From: Roridomyces roridus
Taxonomy: Eukaryota; Basidiomycota; Agaricomycetes; Agaricales; Mycenaceae
Assembly: GCA_029378245.1 (NCBI GenBank)
Contig: JARKIF010000027.1
Location: forward strand, 372,001 to 436,000
Length of the DNA stretch: 64,000 nt
Direction: 5' to 3'
Both the position numbers and the translations under genes were made by a program. The first letter of the stretch is position 1; every line of letters starts with the position of its first letter. Below are positions 21,641 through 33,267 of the stretch, piece after piece. Under the pieces are notes generated by a model. That model did not search any database and was not told where the DNA came from. It saw only the letters and a list, made by a program, of their open reading frames with translations.

Positions 21641-23906
21641 GAACAAAAGAGAGTCCAAGTATGAATTTTTCAGCCACGAAGCCCCAACTTGAATCCCACC
21701 CATGGATACTTTCATCGCCATCCCCACCAAAGCCGCCGAGACCCTCCTCGGACCCACCAACGCCGACGGCGGCGGACCCAGCGGCCACTGGGTTGCTTGT
21801 GCTTTTTTTCTTTTTCTTTTCTCGGTGGTATTCATCAGGAAAACCGTAACCGAGCCATAGCTGCCATAGTGCCCATACATCTGGAAAACAGACTTGTCTA
21901 GATAGATCTACATAGAGGCCCATAGAGCAGTAGGCACATAGGCATGTACCCTCTACACGAGAGCCAGGTGGCTCTATGATAGACACTGGTAGATCAATTG
22001 TGCAGTAGAGCCATAGAGCCATAGAGCTATATAGATCTACATAGACACTAAGCTTCGCTAATCAAAAGCTCCGGATGGTAGTCAGTCGCGCCTCGGAAAT
22101 GTTTGTTGCCACCGGGAAGAGTCGGAAGAAGCGAAGGGCAAAAAGAATGGAATTGTTCTACATAGTACACAGGGAACCCGACAATTCAATTTCCAATATG
22201 ATTTTGAAGTATCGCGCTGCCTTGCAGGCAGCGCGAGAGCAGACGGTGCAGGCAGATCGTTGCGACGGCGACAGCGACGGTGATTAGTGATGCCCTGTGC
22301 GGCCACTGGCGTTCTTGACGCTAACGCCCGCACTACTCCGCACGAATGAAGGAGGTCGGGGGTCGAAGGGTTGAAGGTGTCAGACGGGATCTGCCCCATA
22401 GGAACGATTTGGAAAAGGAGCAGGCTTGAAGATCGAGTGAGATTGGGAGGATACTTGCGTTCGGGGGTCTTGCGGAAGCGGGGGAATTCGAGTAGAGGAG
22501 GTGTCTTGTTTTGCAGGCCCTCGGCATCTTCAATCATACCAGCATTTTTCAGTCTTGAGCGGCACGGGGACTCCACAGGCGACGCGAGACTCCGGGAGCG
22601 AGATCTTCGGGGTGTGGCTTGAACAAGGTTTGAAAGGGCAATCTTGAAGGTTCAGGGAAGCGTGAGCGGTGGGAGGGAACGCGGGGCTGAGGCGCAGAAA
22701 GTTCGTACTTCCGACCGCTCGGGGCTGTCGAAAGTCTGGGAGGGCGCAGGATCCTAGAAAGGGAAGGCATCGGCATGAGGGTTAAGCTCTGGAGGGCGTC
22801 TAAGGGGCGGAGGACCGAAGGGACGAGGGGAGGAGGGGAGGAGGGGAGGACGACATGGAGGAAGGAAGAAAAGGCGGTTGACGTGACGTGGGCGTGATCC
22901 GCGCACGGACCTCCTCAGACTACTTGCGCAAAGTGCGTTGCACCTGGAATTTTGCTAAGTCCAAAGGACCTGACCAGATCTAGATAGAAACCAGTAGGAG
23001 AGATGTCCTTTGAGAGACAGTGGCCACTACCAAGAAAGTTGGTGTCTATATAGCTCTATGAAGAACCATCAGTTCTATCAATCACTATTTCGAGACAACG
23101 GATCTATGACGGCACCTGGTCTCTATGTGTGCAAACAGCGTTTCCAGATGTAGCACTATGGCCACTATGGAAGACTATGGACTGCTTTCGCATATCTGTC
23201 GCTTGACGTACCTGTCCGTTTCCAAGGAGTCCGTTTGACACGGCTGCACTTGCAGGCTGGCCTCATTTAAGCAGTGGTTCGGCGTGTGGGCCAAAAATCC
23301 CCCCTCTCTGCCCCACTTCTTGTGCACCATGATCCTCCTCCCGCAAGCTTGACCCCAGTCCAAAGCTGCCTCTTACAGCAAAATTCAAATCTTACGTCCG
23401 TGACGGTCGTCGGTCCGTTCATCCGCCACCCTCCACGAGCATCTACTCACTTGCTTCCAAGCTAGGGCGTCGTCGTTGAGTGCGTTCAATACGACGCGTG
23501 TCGTTATCGCATGTAGTAATGTGTCAATGTTCAAGCCGTGTCGTTCAAGTCGGCGGTCGCCGAGTCCCGACTGTGTCGGTCTGTTGTGTAGCTTGTCGTA
23601 GATTCCACCTCCTTGTGTATTAGATAGTGGAATTCCAACATTTATTTTTACTTCTCCTTCACATTGCGTCACATTTGTCGGTGCGAGAACCCAGACTCGG
23701 CTGCGGGGGCTCGAAATAATTTTGGAACAGACGTCGGCAAGCAGCCACTGCATAGTGCTGCATAGTGCTGCATAGCGGGGATGTAGCTATGGGTGCTATG
23801 GCACTATGCAGCCCTATACAGTGCTATCCAGCATCCCCCAGTTTTCCTGATGTTCTTTGTTAGGCTTCGACCCGGCTCACGACGACGAATAGCACCCATC
23901 AAGGAC
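21641..23906. other. Non-coding interval with CTATAG-type repeats
   Basis: Around 21895-22065 the sequence repeats short CATAGAG, TAGATCTACATAG and CCATAGAGC motifs. Similar CTATG/CATAG words recur at 23040-23180 and 23745-23830. CCATAGAGCTATATAG near 22018 is matched in inverse orientation near 23047, suggesting an element of about 1 kb with inverted ends. Between them, minus-strand openings at 22082-22776 are Pro/Arg/Ser rich without a recognisable domain. An imperfect (GAGGG)n tract lies at 22820-22855. Confidence 0.45.
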
Positions 23907-24372
23907 CAAGGGGTACCAAAGATAAGAGTTCAGTACATCACCTCGAATTTTTATTTCAGCGAAATTGGCTAACCCTCCCCCCCTCCATAAAAGGAAATTT
24001 CCTTTTTGGGATGCATCAAATCAGCTTATTTGGGGTATTTCAGCCCTCCTGCTTGCTGTAAATGCTTCCAAATGGCTTCTAGGTGCATTCCCTTAGCTCT
24101 AGACCCCAAAATGGGGGTTTTGCACTGAAATTCTGAGTTGACGGGTCCCCTCGTGACCGGAGCACGTGACTATCTGGACACGTGATCGAATCGGGACCAT
24201 GTACTCAAAAATTTGACAAAGTCCACTGGGACTCTGTTCAGTGGTCTAGCTAAGCAAACAGAGCCTTCCCAGTGTTCTGCAGAAATTTGGTACAAAACTT
24301 TTTTTTCAGCCCTCGAAGGGACCCCCCTCCCCCCTCCTATAATAGGCAATTTCTTATCTTTGATACCCCTTG
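23907..24372 (+). mobile_element. Non-autonomous hAT-type element (MITE, 466 bp)
   Basis: The element begins CAAGGGGTACCAAAGATAAG and ends with its inverted counterpart (CTTATCTTTGATACCCCTTG), about 20-bp terminal inverted repeats. It is flanked by a perfect 8-bp duplication TCAAGGAC (23899-23906 and 24373-24380). Eight-bp target duplications and CA-GGGG ends are the hallmark of hAT transposons. It is too short to code for a transposase. Its two ends match, in reverse, the ends of the longer element at 60913-62580, including the C/G-rich runs and the AGGAAATTTCCT palindrome near the ends. Confidence 0.9.
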
Positions 24373-24572
24373 TCAAGGACTTCATTCTTCTTGTCGCGTT
24401 GTGGGAGCATCCTCGGCCGATTAATGCCGACCCGCCAGTTGATGTGCCGGATCATGTCGGCGAAGCTGTGCCCATGTGCTCGGCATCAACAGCATTCCGG
24501 CCAGTTCTATCTGCACCTCTCCCACGAACACTGCCTTGAACGCTTCGCCTCTTCTTCTTGCCACCACCACCG

Positions 24573-27249
24573 ATGGACGAAGCTACAGCTGCAAACCCAC
24601 GGAACCCCTCTCAAGGCCCAGATGACCGCCAAGTGAGGTCCTCCGAGTCACTTCGCCTCACTCGCGACCACAGGCGGCTAAGACACGATACAGCTCCGTC
24701 AGCGCCATTTTCACCCAGGCAAGAGACTTTGTCATTGCCGGAGGAAACTTCACGAACATCAACCACCCACCTGCGAGCGCTAGCGAGCCACCCAGTACGT
24801 ACATAGCTAGCTCTCGGCGTGCATACACCAACCGCAACTAGAAGATTTTCGTAGGATTCCGCTGGGAGATCTCATATTGAACTACGAGATATGCTGTCCA
24901 ACCAATACCACCGTCGTGCGTCTGCGCAAAACTCGGACTTATATGCGCAAGATGTACTCGGCGGAGATCGTCGGTTTGCAGTCCCCGACAACCGTGGCTG
25001 TTATCAGTGGGCCCGGTGCAGAGGAGGTATGCAAACCACCGGTGTCTCGGACCGTGATTCATACACCCCATCTTCATCTCTAGCAATGGAAAAGCGAAGT
25101 AGCGCGTTATAGCAATATTCGGTGCGCCTCGCGAGACAATTGTCTTGACTACCTCGAGGGGCTGAACAGCATGATGATGAAAAGACACCCAAATTTATTC
25201 CATCTGTACGGCATCACAAGCAGCGGCGGGATTCACGCCCTCATTTTTCATGACGGTTCGTTTGTTTTCCCAAACTGAGCATGTGCACTGAATTCCATCT
25301 GTGTGTTTAGATCTTGTTCCCTGGCCACCCTACTTCTGTCACGAATACGATGCTTCCCATTTCTTTCAAGTCTTTTTCTGCATAAGCATGGTCAGTGCGA
25401 GTGCGGCACATCTCCTGGGGTTCAGTACTTCTGAAACGTCAATAGAGAACACAGGTACATGTGAGTTAATAGAACTTATGCTCTGGATGGCGACTTGCTC
25501 AGTTTTTGCAGGGGGCCAACCAACATGTGCAGCATATCTCGGGACGACCACTGGTGATCTCTGTGTCATTTCCGGCGACAATGTGATTCTCACCGATTTC
25601 CGTACATGTAGGGACTAGGAGACTACACCGTGTGGATCCGACCCTCCAAGGGCGCCCTCCACATCGAACTTACACCACCCGAATCCCGAGCCAATGTTTT
25701 CGACCCTGTAGAAAAGCTCCACGCACTTCTCCCACCGTCATCCTCCTTACTAAATCCGCCTCATCCATCCGAGTTGATACGCTCAATCTCGCTGGAATCC
25801 TATCACGGCATCTGCTCTTGGGATCTCGCCTACGACGATTGGTTCACACCTCCAACTGGCATGCAGATTCAGCTGGGATCCATCGTTCATGTTCCGAACT
25901 TGGCTGATGGAGGCGGGAAATTGCACGAGGGGTTTCAGGTTGCGGTTATCCCAGGCTTTGACGATAAAACCAGCTTTTGGTGTACAGAGGACGCCCACGT
26001 AGATGGCGCTTGGACTCGGTCAGTCTGACTTGCTGTTTCAACCCTGCAAGGACGCTCATTTTGTTTTGAAGAATGCTCGAGGAGGGGACTGTGATTTTGC
26101 CTGAGGGTTGGATTCGGTACCGGCGCTGTGTCGGTGTTTTCGTGGCTCAAATTCGATCATTTAGGGTTGATTCGGCATGCGTTGTGGATAGATATTGTTT
26201 GTGCACTGACGTGAACCCAACTATTCTCAAGGCTTGGGTGGCACAAGCATCACATGTATTCGCCTCTCTGGAGATCACCGGAAACCGACACGAATACGGT
26301 CAGATTGAATGTCATTATCACTGCGCGGCTGACGATTAGGCAGTATTCCTCCACTGTTGGCGGGTAATCATGCAGCTCTCAGGCCCAGTAGAGGATTTAC
26401 CTCCGGGATATGTCTTTCTCTGTCCCCCAGCCTATCAACTCACCGGGAATGGCCGGTACCAAGTACCCGAATGCCCCGCATACTGGTCCCTCGACCCATC
26501 GGGTGCTCAACGGCTCGCACGGGAGGAAGCCGCTCGCATGGGATTCCCGCAATTTGAGCTGGATATCAAGATGGGTGGCTTTTCCTGGTCGGAGGAAGAC
26601 TATGCTGGAATACGAGAATTTCATTTGGCTAAAGGGTATGACCCTGATTCGCTGCACATGGCGAAGGATTTAAGATATCGGCTGTACGACCTGGCTTGCG
26701 AGAATAATGAATTGCATGCTTTTTGTAAGCTTTTTTTTCCCGCCAGGTTGTTGTATCTGACGTTGGATATCAGTGCGGCATTTTGGAAAGGACGGTGAAT
26801 CTAACGCTTCAATCGAAGTGCCGAGTAGTGAGATGGATAAAACGGGCTCGATCTTTGGAGAGGAGAATGATTCGGTTGAGGACGGTGCGTCGACTGGATT
26901 GATTGAACCCATCCGAGAGATGAGCCAAACTCAGCAGATTCAGAAGCTCCGGCAACCTCGGGCGTGGATGAATCTTACGCTTTTATCGAGATGGCGGATA
27001 GTGAGATGGATCGAACGCGCTGGATCGTTGGAGAGCAGGATGATTCGGTCGAGGACGGTGCGTTGACTCCATTAAAACCATCCGTGATCTGAGCGAGACT
27101 CAAGAGATTCAACAGTGCCAGGCGTCTATCAGTCCAGCCAGTTCGACGAGGCTGAGATAACCCAACCGTCCCCGCCCGGGATGCTCATCATCTACGTTCA
27201 ACTTGCACTCATAGGCCTGTGTTTTGCACTCACTCTCGGAAGTCTGTAG
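24573..27249 (+). CDS. Kinase-like (pseudokinase N-lobe) tail-anchored orphan protein, 678 aa, 13 exons
   Basis: Thirteen exons join with consistent phases: 24573-24632, 24674-24794, 24842-25026, 25084-25121, 25185-25255, 25311-25454, 25512-25553, 25619-26018, 26072-26298, 26344-26724, 26774-26884, 26935-27057, 27116-27249. The N-terminus has the mushroom motif FVIAGGNFTNIN. Residues about 65-150 resemble a kinase N-lobe (YSAEIVGLQSPTTVAV, RHPNLFHLYGITSSGGIHA), but the lysine expected after VAV is absent and no HRD or DFG motif follows, so catalysis is unlikely. A middle region has YTVWIRPSKG. A conserved C-terminal block contains CPAYWSLDPSGAQRL and KGYDPDS. Two acidic repeats follow, then a terminal hydrophobic helix (LIIYVQLALIGLCFALTL) as a probable membrane anchor. 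This family is large in Agaricomycetes and of unknown function. The frame is intact. Confidence 0.82.
26798..27115 (+). repeat. Tandem duplication of an exon with its intron, 172-bp period
   Basis: Unit 1 (from 26798) and unit 2 (from 26970) both run GAATCT-ACGCTT-ATCGA, then GTGAGATGGAT, GATTCGGT-GAGGACG and a GTGCGT donor, followed by an intron containing GAGACTCA/GAGCCAAACTCA and an AG acceptor. The duplicated block therefore holds one acidic exon (SEMD, DDSVED) plus its phase-1 intron, so the reading frame survived the duplication. Confidence 0.85.
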
Positions 27250-27492
27250 TTCTTGTACAGTATAAATAAAGTTGTTGAACTGTGGACGGCGAGAAGGCAA
27301 TGCTCTACGCCGGTTAAGCACCTCTGACGCCGCCGTTCTTGTCTTGCTCTCGTCCACTCACCTCACTCGCTGTCTCACGGTTCGCCACTCAGTTATGAGT
27401 CGGGAAGTCCTTATTGGGCGAGACTTATGCGTATTATAGATTCCAAGTACATAACGCTCCAGGGTTGATCCGGAGGACTCGGTCTGCATTCC
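27250..27492. other. Short convergent intergenic spacer
   Basis: This lies between the stop of the kinase-like gene and the stop of the flavin monooxygenase. It contains AGTATAAATAAAG (27261), a plausible polyadenylation region, and nothing coding. Confidence 0.5.
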
Positions 27493-29720
27493 CTACTGTA
27501 GCTGAGCCCCATCATAGCGACCCTCAAACACGCCCTCTTCCATCGCTTTGATCTCTTCAAACAGGTCAGCCGCACATCCACAGTCCTGCACGCACATAGT
27601 ACTCACGCAGCGCAACGTGTTTGGAGTGAAACCGGCTCATCTGCAGATTGCCTGCACGACATCAACCAGTCAGTGGTTGCTTGGGATTGAGGGGTACTCA
27701 CCGAGCATGTACCACAACCCAGGCACACCAAGCCCACGCCACGCCCCGTGTAGCTCACCTTCCTCATTCAAACCCCATATCTTGCTACATTGGTCACCGA
27801 TGGCGTCTCCACACAACTTCCGGACACCATTCAGCGCGTCGCCCAGTCTGTACATTGTGAGTTTTGAGGAGAGGAAGGAATGAAGCTTACCCAGTAGCGA
27901 AAACAACCACATCCGCATCCAAACTCGTCCCATCCTCGAACTTGATGCCCGTTTCATCAAACTCCGCAATTTGGCTCCCGTTCTTAACTTTGATCTTCCC
28001 ATCGACAATGAGTTGGCTTGCACCGACGTCGACGTAATACCCTCCCAGACGCTCCAACGCCAACAACGCGAACCCCGTCTCCAGGGTTCCGTTGTTCGTC
28101 TTGAAGCCGCGTTTGTTCAGGCCGTCCAGGAGCTCCCTGCGTCGTGTGCATCTCAGTCATGTATAATCGCGAGTAATCGGACAAACAACACCTCTGATCC
28201 TCTTGAATTCTAGCCGCCAGCCGCTGGTTGAGGGGTATATTCATGAGATTCGGGAACGAGGCGGCCATCCGGTCGAGAAGGTCCGCAGGCGGACCGCCTT
28301 CCCAGTATGCCTGCTTCATGAGTCCTTCGAGGCTCGCTTTGGTCACAACGTAGGTCGAGCTGCGTTGATACATCGTCACGTCTGGTGTGCGTAATGGAAT
28401 GAAATACATTGGCGAGAGGGAGGAGCACGAACCTATGCCGTGGTTGTAGCATTCTGCGGCTACATCGTGCCCTATGGAAACGTCAGACTTTGTAGCGTTG
28501 ATGAAAGCGACACTCACCCGAGACGCCAGCACCTATGACTACCACCTTCTTCCCAGCATGGTCCGCCGGGCGTTTGTACTGCGTCGAGTGCAGTATCTGA
28601 CCTTTGAAGCGGTCCTAAAAACATCATCCATAAAGACTCATGAACAGGGCTCTGAAGACTCACCATACCGGGATACTTCGGGAAATTCGCCTCCCCCGCA
28701 CCAACGCCCGTAGCAAAGACGACGTGCTTGACTTGAAATACTCGTTCTTTCCCTGCGCGATCGACGACTACGTCCCAGCCACCGGCTGAATTGGGGCGCG
28801 CGCTCTTGACGGTAGACGAAGTCCATACGTCGAGGTCCAGCGCCTCGGCATAGCTCTCCAGCCAATTAGCAAGCTGGAATTCTCAGTAGGCTGTGGTCAT
28901 TGCAATCATCTGACGTACCTTCAGAGCGGGAGCGTAGACCGGCCACGTCGCAGGAAAGCTGGGTGAAATTCAGAGTACGAAGACGAAAACACAAAGCAAC
29001 GCACGGCATATACGGAAGGTGATCATACCACACAGGATCGTGCAAACATAATCCATCATAACGCGTGCGCCAATTATCCCCAACGCGGGCATGTTTTTCG
29101 ACGACGAGAGTGCTTAGATCGAGGTACTTGAGCCGCGCAGCGACGCCGAGCCCGCTGTGGCCGCCGCCGATGACGAGGACGGTCGGACTCGTGTCCATAA
29201 ACGAAAGCGCCTCGCGGCGTTCTTCCGCATACGTTGTGTGACTGGCGGCATTCTTGCGGAGCGCACCGACCTTCTCTGGGAAGCCTTTGAGCTCTTCGAG
29301 GTTTGTGTACACGCAGTGGGCTTTCCACCCGGAAGGATGGGGAACCAAGCGTGCGATGCCCAGAGCAAGACCGGTCTTGGTCTCAAAGTCAAAGACGAGG
29401 TTGATCCATGCAATGTCTGGGTACGGCCGGAGGAGCATCGTCATTTCGTCCCTGATGCGAAAGTTGGTCAGGTGGGAAGCGGCGAGGCGGTCGGCGAGGA
29501 ATTTCCGGATGTCGGCGAGGCCGTTGAAGGTGCGAAAATCCCATGTGAGTGCGAGCATGTCCCGCCAGTGTGATTCGTCGATGAAAAGATCCGCGAGTTC
29601 TGCGGCGTTGCCGCACGAGACGAAGGACGCCATCCAGTCTGCTGCGATCTTCTTGGCATCCAGATCAGCGGGGAGAGTCGCGGTGAGCTTGTCGAGTGTG
29701 GGTAGGCTGTAGATTTTCAT
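27493..29720 (-). CDS. Flavin-containing monooxygenase with N-terminal NTF2-like region
   Basis: The gene starts at ATG 29720 with a first exon of about 240 codons, followed by introns of about 45-60 nt (donor at YDHLPYMP, others after APALK, KYPGM, GAGVS and further 3'). Residues about 30-170 look like an NTF2/SnoaL-like fold. Residues 183-190 contain the FAD-binding VIGGGHSG; a second Rossmann motif VIGAGVSAHDVAAE should bind NADPH. The ATG motif VVVFATG and the C-terminal PGLWYMLG are typical of FMO and YUCCA-like enzymes, which use NADPH and oxygen to hydroxylate N, S or carbonyl substrates. It ends FEGRYDGAQLQ at 27493. All key motifs are present and the frames join, so it is probably active. 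Substrate unknown; no pathway partner lies next to it. Confidence 0.9.
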
Positions 29721-30162
29721 GGCTGGGAGATTACAAGGAACTCAGTGCCTTGTTATAAGTATTGCTGGCGCCGTGGAGACTTACTCGGGGTCGCGCGTCA
29801 TGTGTCGAGCGAAATAAATGTGGGAGCTGATCGCTCCGCTGAGCTCGGTTAGCATCCCATTGAGTCGGCCGCCTGGTTATCATTGCCTTGAGCCACAGCG
29901 GAAATCGAGCGCGGAGCGGGATGAGGGGAGAAAGCAAGAGGCAATGATTGCCGACAGTGATGATCCGAACCACGGTCTCATCGAGCATGGTTTGATTTCG
30001 GCTGATGGAATAATGATTGGCCCGACGGCAGCTTAGAAAATCTGTTGCGGCTCAGGCCTCAGGGGCAAAGCAACACGGGTGGATCGGTATTTCGACTGCT
30101 CAAGTACGCGTGATTATTGCCCGATGCTACCTCGTGTCCTCCACAAATTCATCTCTGTCTGA
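29721..30162. other. Intergenic spacer
   Basis: This is the upstream region of the flavin monooxygenase and the 3' flank of orphan family I copy C. No exon or repeat was recognised. A TTATAAG motif lies at 29752-29758, about 35 bp before the monooxygenase ATG on the minus strand, where a core promoter would sit. Confidence 0.45.
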
Positions 30163-31260
30163 TCAAGGCTCGTGATAATTTCCAGCTGAATACGGCGGCG
30201 GCGGACCAGCGGGAGGCAATTCTGTGTGGTGATATGCATTGCCGAGGTGCCAACCTCCACCCGGCATCTGGTACATTGTAGGCATCGGCATCTGTGCCCA
30301 GGCCGGCGGCACTTGAAGAGGATCTGGGTAAATTCCAAAGTTTGGACCTGCTTGAGCTGGCTGGCCAGGATGATAGTATTGCATTTGCGGCTGGGGCGCC
30401 ATTGCAGCTCCGTGCGACATGGCCTGGTTTGTCATATCAGCAAAACAAGTACATATCGAAGCGAAAACGAGCTCACGCGTCTGCGTGCAGCCGGTGGTGG
30501 GGGAGTTTTTGCCCACGCAGGACGTGGTATACCATGCGGGACTTGTTGGTATCCAGCGTGTGGGGGAGGTGGAAACTGCGGCATTTGCCCGTTCCCCAAT
30601 GCGGGGGGTGCGGGATGATGATTCTGTCGCCAAGACATTCAATCTTCGAAAAAGAGGGGCAGTTCATTGAGACAGACGTACATGTGTATTCCCGACTGTT
30701 GAATCAATGGCAGCCGAAATGCTCCTGCACCGAGCACGAATCTGTCCCCCCGGATTGATCTTGTCCTGAACATGTAGTGCAGACATACCCGGGAAATCCA
30801 CATCACGCCGGTTCTGATAAGCTTCGTAGTTTCTGACGACTAGCTGGGTGCCCTGTTGCGCATCCCATTCTAATTCTTGACAGCCGGGCCCGAAAATAAT
30901 CTCGATAGGCCAGCCTACCCGGATTGAGACAGGCTCGTTTGATCCCGACAAATAGCTGGGTACCGGTTTCGAGAGGACCATTCGCTCCCAGGCATGACGA
31001 TTAACCTGAGATATCAGTTGTCAGGGAGTTCGGTGAGATATGGATAGTATGGAGCAACAACTTGCATTAGGCAAATCATAAGTGAGTGGCGCGACTTTTA
31101 TCGACCGTAGCTTGACAGTAACAACGACCCCGAAGTTGCGAGAAGCAGTGGAAGGCTTCTGCTTGGCCTGCGCGATGTGTGTACTATTGATCACGCGGCG
31201 AACGATGTGGCCTGGGTGGACTTCGTCTATGGATGTGTATGGTCTAAATGGATCGGGCAT
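30163..31260 (-). CDS. Orphan family I member (copy C)
   Basis: Exon 1 begins at ATG 31260 and carries the family motif IDEVHPGHIVR. Exon 2 has HAWERM, SIRVGWPIEIIF and LEWDA, corresponding to the WQ and IWLG-P blocks of other copies. The intron between them ends TATCTCA-G near 31010. Later exons encode a low-complexity tail rich in Pro, Gln, Tyr, Gly and Met (PPPPHAGYQQVPHG; MPMPTMYQMPGGG), ending YSAGNYHEP at 30163. Splice borders at GTACGT, GTGAGC and matching AG sites keep the frame. It is the most complete copy. Such tails often mediate weak self-association, but that is inference. It lies 0.6 kb downstream of the family II gene half at 31856-33267, on the same strand. Confidence 0.65.
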
Positions 31261-31855
31261 GGAGGTGTGGTCTTCAACTGGAGTCGTGTCAGCCTTTTAA
31301 CCCTGAACGCAACAAGATGCAACATACCTTCCATAGCAACAGAACTTTCGAGAACAATCCCAGTCGCAACAAGACAAGACTCGGAGAACAAGCATCCGAA
31401 GCCTTTCCGTAGCAACGAAGTATGAGCGCTTGAGCGGGAAACAATTGAAACAAGAGCATGTCAAGGGTTGAAGAACAAGGAAATACCACGGCAGTGCTCT
31501 GCAGCGGGGACTTGAAGCTCGGCGTACTTGAGATTTGTCCTTGTTATCTTGTTGTTCGCCAAGGCTATTATATCCGATTTTTTGTTTGTGAGGCAAAAAG
31601 AACAAGGAGATGATTTATTGTTCTGCACTTCAATCGAAAGAATGCGGCCTTTCAAGAGGATAAACTCCTCCCCGAACGAATGGAGTCCACGGTGCACCGC
31701 GAACCGAAGTATGTCTGTATGGATCATGACGAACCTTGAACGTTCAACCGTGAGAATTGATGAGTGATTGACAGCTGCGGTGCTGATCCATCGTGAATCA
31801 GAACTGACAAAAGAAAGGGAGATTGCAGCGTCACACGACGAAGACACGCACACAC
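31261..31855. other. Intergenic between family I copy C and family II
   Basis: Only short openings without motifs or splice continuity are present. It presumably contains the promoter of copy C on the minus strand. No repeat ends were found. Confidence 0.45.
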
Positions 31856-33267
31856 CTATGTCTGAGTCAACGTCATAGACTCGAGCCCCTCGTTCAGACC
31901 CTCAACACTTTGCTCAACGTCCTCGCCTGCGGCTCCAACAAACAGCGGCACCATGGATGCGAGCGAATTGAACACCTCCGACGGGGTGTCTGTCAAATCG
32001 TCCGGTGTGTTGGCAGCGAGGCTTCCAGGCCGCCGAATCCACACCGAGGGCATGGAAAGGCAGCGAGTCGGTTCGATATCTTGGAACACGCTCGTTGAGA
32101 CGAGGCAACTGGCTGTATGGGGGAGGTTCTTGAAGTCATCGATCGGCGGGACTGGGTAGGTGCCGAAAAGGGGGCGGTAGGTGGGGGATTCCGGTGGAGG
32201 GAGGAAAACTGTGTCGAAGTACGGATGGATCAGGTTGAATGCGGCGCAGGATAGGATGGACTCCTTCTTGATGTCAGCGAGGCAGTAGAGGTGATGGTAT
32301 GGATGGATTCGTTGTAGGCATTCGACGGCGCCCGGAACCAGTGACCAATTAGCGATAGAAGCCGCAAACGCTGCCGACTCGGATGAGGTGCATGTCAGGC
32401 CGAGGCGAAACGAGAACCGTTGATGTATTCGGTGGAGGAGTGCAAGGTCGGATTTGTGTGATGGGTCATCTTTGATTTCTCGTTTGATATCGAAGTAGAG
32501 GGAGAGGGCTTCGAGTCGGGTAAGATTCTTGTGACTCCGACTCAAAAGCGGCTGCAGCGTGTCCCAGATTCCAGTCTCGTTATCCTGTAAGACAAAGTTA
32601 TTTCTTGGAAGCGGAAGAGGAACAATGAACACAAAAACATCACAGTATATCGCCTTGAAACACCGGGATCCGCATGGGGAGGCGGCGGCAGCTGAATCTC
32701 TCGGCCCATGCGCGGCAGAGGAATCCCAAAGTGGCCAGCCAGATCTGAGCAGTCGTCCTCGGCGTTCGGATTTTCGGGTAAGTCCTCCCAGCGACGCCGA
32801 CATTTCGATGAGTTCTGGGTGACAGAGGTCCTCGATAGGATCGTCGAGTACTGGCTCGCGGCAGGGATGTTCGGACTGCCCAATGGTCAAGTAAGGAAGG
32901 AAAAGGGCATGTTAAGACTTGCCTGGTCTCGCACCCATATAATTGCTCGTTCCGTCCTGTATCGTGAAAACGAGCTCGCAATCTCCTCAAGTCAGCATAC
33001 GTGGGAAGAGGTCGACAGACTCGACTCACCTCTGTATCGTCAACTCTTCCTCGGTAAACTTTCGTGCTGGATGGAGCTCGTGTACGGTCGAGAGGTCGAA
33101 ACTGACAGCCACATGGATGTCCGGAAGGGCCTGAAGGGCGCCGGGGGCTTTTCTCGCCGCTCTACTTCGCACACTGAAGCCTGCCGTCCACACCTCGCAG
33201 TATTCCTGGGATGGAGCATCCGGGCTGAGGTCACCCGCCTCAATTCGTTCTAGTCGTGCCTCCGCAG
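31856..33267 (-). pseudogene. Orphan family II (HAD-like), C-terminal part, cut at an inversion breakpoint
   Basis: The minus strand aligns with the intact copy at 38983-40881 from the codons for AEAR onward (33267). It runs through DIHVAVSFDLSTV-EL, a short exon, the SEHPC exon and the haloacid-dehalogenase-like exon (DNETGIWDTLQPL, ESAAFAASIANWSLVPGA, DIKKESILSC). Nothing homologous to the first ~140 residues precedes it; instead the tail of a family I gene abuts it. It also carries decay: a missing base in the short exon (CGTTTTCAC versus CGTTTTTCAC) and two compensating shifts around 32700-32800 that put PLPRMGRE out of frame. The missing N-terminal part matches 50921-51384 on the plus strand, in decayed form. 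Confidence 0.8.

Noticed and set aside
22082..22776. Minus-strand gene with a Pro/Arg-rich product
   Set aside because: Two openings in different frames with no convincing intron and no recognisable motif, so not listed as a gene.
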